From NCBI GenBank assembly GCA_964485095.1, contig CAZAIB010000012.1, positions 1 through 64,000 of the forward strand: 64,000 nt of DNA. The letters run 5' to 3'. The notes below the pieces were generated by a model. It ran no database searches and had not been told where the DNA came from. It saw nothing but the letters and a program-made list of their open reading frames with translations. A program made the position numbers and the translations under genes. How positions within the stretch are numbered: the stretch's first letter is position 1; every line of letters begins with the position of its first letter. The stretch is from CAYNWT01 sp964485095. Its GTDB lineage: Bacteria > Planctomycetota > Planctomycetia > Planctomycetales > Planctomycetaceae. Shown here piece after piece: positions 28,210 through 35,939 of the stretch.

Positions 28210-29994
28210 ATGAAACCCTACATCCTGCCGTTGCTTCTCATTTCAGTTGCTTCAGCCGCCGACCAAACGTTCTTCAAAGACATCGCAGTCTTCGACGGTC
28301 AAAACTACCAACCCAGAACCTGCGTACTTATTGAATCCGGCCGGATCAAAGCAATCGCTCCCAACCTGCAGGCCCCTGATGGCTCAACCATCGTCAAGGG
28401 AGACGGCCACACTCTGCTGCCCGGCCTGATGGATGCTCACGTTCACGCCTGGTTCCCACTGCATCTGAAACAAGCCGCCGAATTCGGAGTCACCACAAGT
28501 TTTGACATGATGACGCAGCCCGCCTTCGTCCGTCAGATAAAGCAGAGCCAAAAGAAAAATCGCGCCGACGGGCTCTCCGACCTGTTTGCTGCGGGAGCGG
28601 CCGTGACAGTGAAGGGCGGGCACGGAACCGAGTACGGGTTTGTTGTTCCCGTCTTGGATTCCGCAGACAACGCGCAGCCCTTCATTGATGAACGGCTCGC
28701 AGAAGGTTCTGACTACATCAAACTCATCTACGACGACGGCAAGTCATTCGGCGTCAACTTCCCCACACTTGGCAAAGACATGCTGGGCGCCAGCATTCAG
28801 GCTGCACACAAGCGCGGCAAGCTGGCTGTGGTTCACATTGGCGACATGGAATCCGCCCGCGACGCAATTGAGCTCGGCGCCGACGCGCTCATGCATCTGT
28901 TCGCTGACCAGGTCGCTGACGACGCGTTGATTCAACTCATGGTGCAAAAGAAAGTTCGCGTCGTCCCCACCATGGCCGTGCTTAAAGGAGTCATGACTGA
29001 CGGCGACATCGACCGGTTGGTCGCCGACAAGAACCTCACCCAGCTGCTCACCAAAGGCGATCAGGCAGCCTTGCGCAGACAGTTTCCGCGACGAAAGGGA
29101 ATGGCGTCAAAATACGAAACCGCGATGGCCAATGTCACAAAAATGCACAAGGCGGGCATCCCTATCCTTGTAGGAACCGACTCGGCCAACCCCGGCACAA
29201 GCCACGGCATGAGCGTTCATCACGAACTGCAATTGTTGGTCGAATGCGGGCTCACCCCAACCAACGCTCTGCGCGGTGCGACGTCCAAAACCGCCGACCT
29301 GTTCCGACTGAAAGACCGCGGGCGAATCGCGCCCGGCCAGCATGCCGACCTGTTACTGGTTCGGGGGAACCCCACCAAAGACATCACCGCCACCCGAGCC
29401 ATCGTTGGTGTCTGGAAAGCCGGCGCGGTTGTGGATCTCGACGCGCGGCGAGACAAGGTGAAGAACGAAAAGTCTGATAAATCCGCTGCCAGTATGGGTG
29501 AGCGACTGATCGCGAACTTCGATAAGAAAACACTCACCACTGGCTTCGGAGCGGGGATTCAGGAATCAACCGACAAGCTGTTTGGCGGCAGCTCGACGGT
29601 CAAGTATGTGCCAGTTGACGGTGGAGCCAACAAGTCTGCCGGAGCACTGAAGATCACCGGGAACGTGCGCGAACAGCAGCCCGCTTACTCGGGCATCATC
29701 TTTTACCCGGCCGACCAACTAATGCAGCCCGCCGATCTGAGCAAGCTGCCCACAATTTCGTTCGAAGCCAAAGGTGACGACGCGGACTTCAACGTAATGG
29801 TGTTCACGCAGAAACGTGGTTTCACACCATCCACAAAGTCGTTCAGGGCAAAGCCCGAATGGAATCGGTTTACATTTCCGCTGAGCGACTTTGATGGCAG
29901 TGACGGCAGCGATGTGCTGGGCATCTTCATCGGTTCCAGCCGCCCGGGGAAATTCGAACTGCTGGTCGATGAACTCAAGATGATCAGCAAGTAA
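28210..29994 (+). CDS. secreted amidohydrolase with C-terminal CIA30-like domain
   Basis: A 594-residue exported enzyme starting at ATG 28210 with a signal peptide (MKPYILPLLLISVASAAD). An imidazolonepropionase/prolidase-type amidohydrolase domain (about 20-420) shows the HxH metal motif LMDAHVHAWF, the Lys segment SDYIKLIYDDG, the next His LAVVHIGDMESA, HLFADQV, and the final Asp in IPILVGTDSANPGTSHG. It ends RGRIAPGQHADLLLVRGNP, typical of the superfamily. A beta-sandwich domain (about 430-594, FDKKTLTTGFGAGIQES and WNRFTFPLSDFDGSDG) resembles the CIA30/carbohydrate-binding fold. The fusion suggests hydrolysis of a surface or polymer-bound substrate, which is inference. The preceding gene on this strand ends 171 bases upstream. 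Confidence 0.9.
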   Translation: MKPYILPLLLISVASAADQTFFKDIAVFDGQNYQPRTCVLIESGRIKAIAPNLQAPDGSTIVKGDGHTLLPGLMDAHVHAWFPLHLKQAAEFGVTTSFDMMTQPAFVRQIKQSQKKNRADGLSDLFAAGAAVTVKGGHGTEYGFVVPVLDSADNAQPFIDERLAEGSDYIKLIYDDGKSFGVNFPTLGKDMLGASIQAAHKRGKLAVVHIGDMESARDAIELGADALMHLFADQVADDALIQLMVQKKVRVVPTMAVLKGVMTDGDIDRLVADKNLTQLLTKGDQAALRRQFPRRKGMASKYETAMANVTKMHKAGIPILVGTDSANPGTSHGMSVHHELQLLVECGLTPTNALRGATSKTADLFRLKDRGRIAPGQHADLLLVRGNPTKDITATRAIVGVWKAGAVVDLDARRDKVKNEKSDKSAASMGERLIANFDKKTLTTGFGAGIQESTDKLFGGSSTVKYVPVDGGANKSAGALKITGNVREQQPAYSGIIFYPADQLMQPADLSKLPTISFEAKGDDADFNVMVFTQKRGFTPSTKSFRAKPEWNRFTFPLSDFDGSDGSDVLGIFIGSSRPGKFELLVDELKMISK

Positions 29995-30016
29995 CCGCCC
30001 GGCGATTCGGGCGGAC

Positions 30017-30580
30017 CTACCTTGGTCGCGGCCGACATTCCTCAGCCAGTTTCGCCAACAGTGTTCTGTCAGCGTCAGGGAAGATAGTCGCCAGATTGGT
30101 GGCCGTCACTTTCGAGAACGCACCCACGTGTTCTCGAATAAGCTTCCCGGCGTGGAACACATCTTTGTGCAACTTCTTAACCAGCACCTCCGCTTCAAGG
30201 TACGACTGCAAGCCAACCTTGATCATCACTCCGCTAAACGCTGGAGCAACATGATGCTGGAACGCGACGGCAAAGCCTTCTTCCAGATAGTTCGCATTGC
30301 CAACCACCGGATTCAACATGTGCACAACTTCATGCGCCGATTCGTAAACCGCCGTTGGCCAATATCCGGACGCGTTCTGACTTAGCCGAGTCCACACGCT
30401 TTTCTTATCGGCGCTCCACTGAATGTACGGCCCACGTTCATGGTATTCCGCCTTACCAACCTTGACCGCCTTATCGCGCGGACCAAACAGATCTTCGGCA
30501 ACCGACAACAGCGCCTCCTGCATAAGCGCGACGCGAACCGGTTCGTCCTTCGGCTTCAGGTATTCGATGAACTCAATCAT
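30017..30580 (-). CDS. gluzincin-like small metallopeptidase candidate
   Basis: A 187-residue protein with no signal peptide. The segment YESAHEVVHMLNPV (about residues 79-92) supplies HExxH, and YLEEGFAVAFQHH (about 98-110) supplies a Glu 18-20 residues later, the arrangement of gluzincin zinc peptidases. No full family can be named, and the protein is short for a peptidase. It lies 14 bases downstream of the stop of a truncated PQQ-protein remnant on the same strand, so it may have lost its original promoter or been transcribed with that gene. The ATG at 30580 has no strong ribosome binding site. Confidence 0.68.
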   Translation of the reverse strand: MIEFIEYLKPKDEPVRVALMQEALLSVAEDLFGPRDKAVKVGKAEYHERGPYIQWSADKKSVWTRLSQNASGYWPTAVYESAHEVVHMLNPVVGNANYLEEGFAVAFQHHVAPAFSGVMIKVGLQSYLEAEVLVKKLHKDVFHAGKLIREHVGAFSKVTATNLATIFPDADRTLLAKLAEECRPRPR

Positions 30581-30594
30581 TTATTCGGCGTCCT

Positions 30595-30804
30595 TTAGTT
30601 CTCCGAGCCAACGCAGTACAGGTACTCCTGCCTCTTCCCACCATCCTTCGTCGCAGCGCGGATGAACATCCGGCCGCGTGAGAATGCCGGGGAAGAAAAG
30701 ACCTCGGCGTTGAGACTGTTGCGGCCGATCTCTTCATAGCCTTCTTGCGACGCTTTGAACTCTCCCTGGCCCCAGCTTACCAGAGTTTGGGTTGCGCGAT
30801 GCAC
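30595..30804 (-). pseudogene. remnant: C-terminus of a PQQ-like beta-propeller protein
   Basis: Only about 60 residues survive. EGYEEIGRNSLNAEVFSSPA followed by FSRGRMFIRA and EYLYCVG is the usual last blade of planctomycete PQQ-like/BamB-type propeller proteins ('GR..L..E.F.SPA...GR.FIR...LYC'). No propeller sequence precedes it: the frame runs into the start of the divergent Cys-rich gene. The gene has therefore been cut down to its 3' end by deletion. Confidence 0.65.
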
Positions 30805-30851
30805 TCAAAATACAGGTTGACGCCTTCAGCATGTCGCGTGAAAATTCCGGC

Positions 30852-31256
30852 ATGGAGATCATTCGCAAAATCAACGCGTTGCTGATGGTTGGCGTAGTCT
30901 ACGCGATGTCGCTGCCAACCGCACTTTCGTGTTGTTGTGATATCGAAAGCTGTATCCCCCGCTCTGACGGGTGTGAGCTCACCAGTTGCTGTCCAAACTG
31001 TGGCCCGAAGCAGCCTGAGAACAGCCGCCAGTCATCCGACTGCCGCGCATGCTGTGAGTGCGAATGCTTCTACCTCGAAACGCCAATCAGAGCGTGGAAG
31101 GCCAGCGACGAGTTCGCGTCTACAGCCGACCTACTGATCCTGACGTCTCTTGAACCGCCACTGCCGGTTCAAGCAAGCACGCTGCCTGCCGATCCACCCT
31201 GCTGCACCGCAACGCACAACGTGCGTCAATCGCAGCTCTGCGTGTGGCGAAAATAG
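30852..31256 (+). CDS. Cys-rich exported protein
   Basis: A 134-residue protein with an N-terminal hydrophobic segment (INALLMVGVVYAMSLPTALS), probably a signal peptide, then clusters of Cys: SCCCDIESC, GCELTSCCPNCG and DCRACCECECF, and a late PPCCTAT. There are at least 17 Cys, mostly in CC, CxC and CxxC arrangements, which suit metal binding or disulfide knots. I chose ATG 30852 because it gives the signal peptide directly; an in-frame start at 30792 is possible. No family is recognised. Another Cys-rich small exported protein lies 112 bases downstream on the same strand, suggesting a functional pair. Confidence 0.6.
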   Translation: MEIIRKINALLMVGVVYAMSLPTALSCCCDIESCIPRSDGCELTSCCPNCGPKQPENSRQSSDCRACCECECFYLETPIRAWKASDEFASTADLLILTSLEPPLPVQASTLPADPPCCTATHNVRQSQLCVWRK

Positions 31257-31368
31257 GTCTCCACCGCTGAGTGTTTTTCTTTTCTACACCAGTACCGCGC
31301 TCAATGTGCGCGGAAACAACGGCCGTGATCCCGAATGTTCTGGGGCGGCCTTTGCAGGAGATTTTACG

Positions 31369-31581
31369 ATGTTTAAGAACCTACTCGTGGCGACTGGTAT
31401 TGTCGCAATGCTGTTTGCCATCACGCTGTATTCCAGCCCAGCCACCGCGGCGCCAGATGCTGCTGCCGGTTCGTCTGATTGCGGATGTGATGTCTGCGTC
31501 TGCGATGGAGTCGGCTGCGATTGCATGTTCGGCGGCCCGTGCGACTGCGGCGATTGCTGCGGATCATGCTGCGTTGAGTAA
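31369..31581 (+). CDS. small Cys-rich exported protein, metallothionein-like composition
   Basis: A 70-residue protein starting MFKNLLVATGIVAMLFAITL, with a good signal peptide (cleavage near ATAAPDAA). A 35-residue mature tail follows in which every second or third residue is Cys (CGCDVCVCDGVGCDC, then CDCGDCCGSCC): 15 Cys in about 32 residues, separated by Gly and Asp. GCAGGAG eight bases upstream supports the start. Composition and spacing fit a metal-binding peptide exported to the periplasm or surface. A GC-rich hairpin follows at 31599-31620. Confidence 0.72.
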   Translation: MFKNLLVATGIVAMLFAITLYSSPATAAPDAAAGSSDCGCDVCVCDGVGCDCMFGGPCDCGDCCGSCCVE

Positions 31582-31598
31582 ACCCTAAGTCTCGCGTC

Positions 31599-31620
31599 GC
31601 CCGCGCAACTTCGCGCGGGC
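31599..31620. terminator. GC-rich hairpin between convergent genes
   Basis: A perfect 8-bp stem (31599-31606 with 31613-31620) and six-base loop lie between the convergent Cys-rich gene and the kinase/UGPase-like gene. The plus strand continues with a weak T-rich tail (TGTTCTTT). Confidence 0.55.
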
Positions 31621-31631
31621 GGCGTGTTCTT

Positions 31632-34600
31632 TCAGACCCACTCGCCAAGCGATTCCACATACGCGGCCGAACCGTCTCGCAGCCAGCCGTCCAGTTGAGC
31701 CGGATCTTTCAGCTGCTGACCACGCATTGTCGGCACCACCAGAAACTGACAGTTCACATCCGGCAGCGCGGTCATGTCTCCCCAAAGTTTCTCGAACTGG
31801 GAAACGGGGAACACGTCTTCCTGACCATGCCCCCACCGCTTCTTCACGTTCTTCAGCGTGATGTACGTTGGCATACGACGGCCCAGATCTCTGATCGCCG
31901 CGTCAACGCGTTCGCTATGCTGCTCAGCAAGATCGGTTCGAGTCAAACCGAACCGTTCTAGCAGCGCGTCGATGCTGATCCATGTTGTCAGCGAGTTGTA
32001 GTACGACAGTTTGAACTCGTCTTCTTCGTTCGGCATGGCCAGACCTTCGACCAGGCGAACACGTCCATCAACGCGAGCCAGCCCGCCGCCGCGATCCTCC
32101 AATCGCCGAGTAATGACCTCGAACGAAAGATCAGCGCCGGACTGAATGTGCTGGCCAAGACACGCCGCATCCAGATTGGCTCCCAGCGTGTCGATGTTGT
32201 GCAGCATCAGGTACTTGAGCTGCGGTTGTTCGCTTAACAATTGATGCAAGGTTCCATTGCGAAGCAGGTTCGGAATCTCATACCAGTGCCCAACCGGATG
32301 CATGCACTGAAACGGCAGGTTGTCCACGTAGTCCGCGGCTTCACCAGCCGATCGAGCCCAGTTGGTCAAAGCAGACCGTAGACTGGTTCGCATCTTTTCC
32401 TGCTGTTCGTCCAGAACCTGCTGCGGCATTTCTTCCCACGCAAACTGCAGGTCACGAACCGTCGGAACCATCCGCAGCCCAACCGACAAACCACGCGACA
32501 CCCAAACATTTTGGCCTGCATAGTTGGCGTTCACGTAATCGCGGATCGGCGACTCAGTCATATAGCCAGTCGTGACAATATGCGGCGGCCGTTTGCCAAA
32601 CTGCTTCTCTGTCTGAGCCGTCTTCGCCAGGTGCACGTCCAAAAACGATCGATAGCGACCAGACAGTTTACAGAACGGATTCAACGCTTTGACAACACCG
32701 GCACCCTGGGTCCATCGACTGCCAACTCCCGCAGCCAGCGAAACCACGGCTGCTGTCCCATCGGTCAAAGCCTGTTTGCCCAGTTCAATCGCCTCCGCAG
32801 AACCACCAGCGCGGATGTCGACGATGTCGGAGGGTTGAACATCTTCGATCGTGGTCGTGGCGGGTAGCCGGTTCTGCGAGAGCCCCAGTCGGCCGCTCAG
32901 GATATCTTCGCGAAGTTGAGTGTGCGCGGTGGTATCGAAACCGTTCTCTTCAAGTACATCTTCCAAACGACCAGACTGTTCTTCTTCAGTCGAAGTCGTC
33001 GGGAGAATTCGATTCATCAGCTTCACAGCAAGTCCAACCGAATTACCTTCGTCTCGGCACGTGTTGCCCACGCGTTCCAGTTCGGCTCGAACCATTGGCG
33101 AGAGCGACTTGATGTCCTGCCTTAGCCAGTCGGGAACCATGATGGCGTGATAGCCGCCCGGCAAATCGACTTCGTCCCGCAGTTCCGCAAACGTCCCGTC
33201 GTTGTTAATCGCGAAATCATAGACTACCGGATCCATCGCAAACGGAACCGACGTCTCCATGCTGCGTTTGACAGCGACCATCATCTCCTGCAGCCAGTCT
33301 TGCGCTTCCGAGTGCACTTTCGGATCGAAAATGAAACCCATGCCGCCGCCAGCCATCCCGCCCAGCATCCAGAATCCATGGAAGTCATCGCCGTACTTTG
33401 ACTGACACTCGGCAATCAACCGTTCGGTATACGCGTTCGAACACCACGGAATAATCGCCTGCAGCGGTTCATGGAAATTCCGATTCGTTGCGCGACCAAC
33501 AGCCTTGATATCGCCGGACTTCAACGCGCCGGTAATTTCTTCCAGTAACCCGATCGCATCTTTCCTTGCCGCCCATTCGCGATCGCTGCGCAACAGATAT
33601 TTCTCTGTCACCATTTCCAGAATCGGGCCAACATTTTGAGCCATCCCGCCGTGGACCAGAACCAAACTATCCTGCAACCGCTGCCGTGTTTCTTCTGATA
33701 CTTCGGTGTCCGTGAAGACATGGTGCTGCGGCATCAACCGACCACGACTAATCCCATGTTCCGGATCCGTTTCACCAGCGGTCGCTCCGGTGATAAGCTT
33801 GATCCCAGGCCAGATACCGCCCGAATCCTGCCAGCCTCCACCCGACCCACCAATCCACTCACCCAAAATCGCACGGGCCGCAACAATGCGCCGATCGGAT
33901 TCTTCCAGGCGTCCCGTCAATTGTGATACCTGCCCCGTAGCCCGCATGCAGACAGAAATCAGCGAACCCAAAAGGTTCGTGGACACCGCCAGGCGAGAAC
34001 CTTTCGGGATGTCATTCACTCGGCTCACAATTTCCAGCCCCAACCCCGGGCCGATCATTTTTGAGAACACATCTTCAATACGCCCGCCGCAGCCTTCCAT
34101 CCCCGGCGGAATCAAACCGGCCGCGATCACAGCCGCCTTCAACAGACCGGCATAGTCACGAGCAAAGTCAAACACTTCGGCGATCTCTTCAATCTCAACC
34201 TTTGTGTTCAAATCGACGCTCACCAACCGCAGGACCGGTTCGTCAATCACTCGCAGGCTGGTATCAATCGGCGGAACCGGTTTCTGATGCCGACCACGCA
34301 CGGCCAGATCGACCGAAGCGTTAATCACCCGCGCGCCTTCGGGAAAGTCCATCCCGAGAAAAAAAATGTCGCTCCAACCGCTGTGCGAAAAGTCCATTCG
34401 CACTGCCGTTCGCTCTCGCAGAACCGGATACGCTCGCGTCACATCGTTAAACTGCAGCAGCGGTTTCTGAATACGAAGCGGAATATCTGCCGGGTGGCCC
34501 GTGCGGAACATCCACTGGTTCCCGCGCACTGTTCGCACACTGCGGCGAACCTGATTCGCCAGTGTCTGAAACGCCAGGTGATGATACGCCTCCGCCAGCG

Positions 34601-34943
34601 CGCTGGACAAAGTAACCGACGGACCATCCGTAGCCTGCGCCGCCAGAAACCCGTCAATGGCTTCCGGGAAGCGGCGACTAAGCAGGTTCTCGTATCCACC
34701 GAATGGAATAGAACCACTTTCCTTGCCCACTAACTGATCGGGCAAATGGAACCGGTAAATCGCGTTCAGGAAAAACAGCGAACGAACCCGTTCGTACAAG
34801 TTGTCGCAACTCCGCCGAAACCCATCCAACCGCGCGCACTCTTCCAGCAATTGGCCGGCAGACAAACCATTGCACGCGGAATCAAGCGACTGATCGCGAA
34901 TGGCCGGGTCGGTGGATGTGATAATCTGAAGAAGATCGGTCAT
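31632..34943 (-). CDS. GHMP kinase / UGPase-like fusion protein
   Basis: A 1103-residue protein with two sugar-activating modules. The N-terminal part (about 1-660) resembles the GHMP kinase region of L-fucokinase: an ATP-loop-like IPKGSRLAVSTNLLGSL (312-328), GEWIGGSGGGWQDSGGIWPG (361-380), a strong fucokinase-type signature, and MLGGMAGGGMGFIFDP (526-541). The C-terminal part (about 700-1103) looks like a UDP-sugar pyrophosphorylase: VVSLAAGVGSRWTQGAGVVK (733-752) with the diphosphate-loop Gly and a Lys, HPVGHWYEIPNLLRNGTL, and LMLHNIDTLGANLD. Known FKP enzymes have the opposite order (pyrophosphorylase, then kinase). A GalU-like gene lies 60 bases upstream on the same strand, so a salvage route from free sugar to nucleotide sugar is plausible. 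The sugar is unknown. Confidence 0.75.
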   Translation of the reverse strand: MTDLLQIITSTDPAIRDQSLDSACNGLSAGQLLEECARLDGFRRSCDNLYERVRSLFFLNAIYRFHLPDQLVGKESGSIPFGGYENLLSRRFPEAIDGFLAAQATDGPSVTLSSALAEAYHHLAFQTLANQVRRSVRTVRGNQWMFRTGHPADIPLRIQKPLLQFNDVTRAYPVLRERTAVRMDFSHSGWSDIFFLGMDFPEGARVINASVDLAVRGRHQKPVPPIDTSLRVIDEPVLRLVSVDLNTKVEIEEIAEVFDFARDYAGLLKAAVIAAGLIPPGMEGCGGRIEDVFSKMIGPGLGLEIVSRVNDIPKGSRLAVSTNLLGSLISVCMRATGQVSQLTGRLEESDRRIVAARAILGEWIGGSGGGWQDSGGIWPGIKLITGATAGETDPEHGISRGRLMPQHHVFTDTEVSEETRQRLQDSLVLVHGGMAQNVGPILEMVTEKYLLRSDREWAARKDAIGLLEEITGALKSGDIKAVGRATNRNFHEPLQAIIPWCSNAYTERLIAECQSKYGDDFHGFWMLGGMAGGGMGFIFDPKVHSEAQDWLQEMMVAVKRSMETSVPFAMDPVVYDFAINNDGTFAELRDEVDLPGGYHAIMVPDWLRQDIKSLSPMVRAELERVGNTCRDEGNSVGLAVKLMNRILPTTSTEEEQSGRLEDVLEENGFDTTAHTQLREDILSGRLGLSQNRLPATTTIEDVQPSDIVDIRAGGSAEAIELGKQALTDGTAAVVSLAAGVGSRWTQGAGVVKALNPFCKLSGRYRSFLDVHLAKTAQTEKQFGKRPPHIVTTGYMTESPIRDYVNANYAGQNVWVSRGLSVGLRMVPTVRDLQFAWEEMPQQVLDEQQEKMRTSLRSALTNWARSAGEAADYVDNLPFQCMHPVGHWYEIPNLLRNGTLHQLLSEQPQLKYLMLHNIDTLGANLDAACLGQHIQSGADLSFEVITRRLEDRGGGLARVDGRVRLVEGLAMPNEEDEFKLSYYNSLTTWISIDALLERFGLTRTDLAEQHSERVDAAIRDLGRRMPTYITLKNVKKRWGHGQEDVFPVSQFEKLWGDMTALPDVNCQFLVVPTMRGQQLKDPAQLDGWLRDGSAAYVESLGEWV

Positions 34944-35003
34944 GGTTGTGCCACACTGGCCGCGAGTAGATCGGAACGGCTGATGGGGAGAAGACGGGAG
35001 AGA

Positions 35004-35837
35004 CTACCGCTGAGCCAACAAGCTCACGAGTTCCGTCAGAATCAGATCGCGATCGTTACCACCCAGCGAAATCGCAAGCTGCGCGATAAGCAGCCCGTAC
35101 TTGTAACTGATGTCGTAACGCGAACCATCAATTTCGAACGCAAGGTATCGTTCAGCCTGACTAAGTTCGTTTAGCGATGACGACAGGTCTATCGGGCTGC
35201 TGTCGGCTTCGAGATTCTTCTTCAACAAAGCCAGCAAAGAAGGAGTCAGCACATGCATGCCGAACATGCACAAGTAATGACCCGCACGTTGGCCCGCGAC
35301 GACCAATTCCTGTTCGGCAATCGTCGGCGTTGGTTTTTCGATGACTTTTGTCACGTCGTAAACGTTGTCAACCTGCCCCAGCGGCGTGCCACCAACAGTT
35401 CCGTAATTCAGCACCTCGTTCTCACGCGTCGGCTGAATCGCTGACACAGAGCACTCGTACTGTTCCGCAATCGCAATCAACTGCGATGCACAACTGGTGT
35501 CCGTCCGACTGACGTACAGATGATCAGAAACCAAATGCAGAAACGGTTCGCCGTTTAGAAACGTACTCGCACGAAGCAACGCGTCACCATACCCGCGCGG
35601 GTTGTCCTGTTCGCAGAACACAAGCCGGGAAGCCTGCGAACCCGCTGCGGTCAGGTACGGTTCTGATTGACCGGGCCGAATGACAATCGCGATTTCATCA
35701 ATACCCGCTGCGAACAAATCGTCCAGCGTGATTCGCAGAACTGTACGAGCATCTCCCTCGCGATCGACGACGGTTTGTAGTGGAAGATTGGCGTGACTTT
35801 CGCCAGCGGCCGTGATAACCGCCTTTTGAATTTTCAT
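35004..35837 (-). CDS. GalU-like nucleotidyltransferase with altered signature
   Basis: A 277-residue protein of the nucleotidyltransferase family resembling UTP-glucose-1-phosphate uridylyltransferase. The start at 35837 (MKIQKAVITAAGESH) fits. GalU features are visible: DEIAIVIRPG, QDNPRGYGDALLRAS, LHLVSDHLY (the DD/DH metal region), YGTVGG followed by VTKVIEKPTPTIA, AGHYLCMFGMHVLTP, and RYDISYKYGLL near the end. The N-terminal GxGTRxxPxTKxxPKxM motif that holds the nucleotide is changed to AAGESHANLPLQTVVD, with no Thr-Arg and no PK. It may therefore be a regulatory or altered-specificity member. It sits between the kinase-FGE gene (102 bases upstream) and the GHMP/UGPase fusion (60 bases downstream). 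Confidence 0.75.
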   Translation of the reverse strand: MKIQKAVITAAGESHANLPLQTVVDREGDARTVLRITLDDLFAAGIDEIAIVIRPGQSEPYLTAAGSQASRLVFCEQDNPRGYGDALLRASTFLNGEPFLHLVSDHLYVSRTDTSCASQLIAIAEQYECSVSAIQPTRENEVLNYGTVGGTPLGQVDNVYDVTKVIEKPTPTIAEQELVVAGQRAGHYLCMFGMHVLTPSLLALLKKNLEADSSPIDLSSSLNELSQAERYLAFEIDGSRYDISYKYGLLIAQLAISLGGNDRDLILTELVSLLAQR

Positions 35838-35939
35838 GGTGTGCATTCCAAGCTGAGACTGCCGGAACTTTACCACGTTGGTCCGTCTTCGACACGCGCA
35901 GTTCTGCCAGATCCTGACCGGCAGTTCAGCCTGCCCGAT

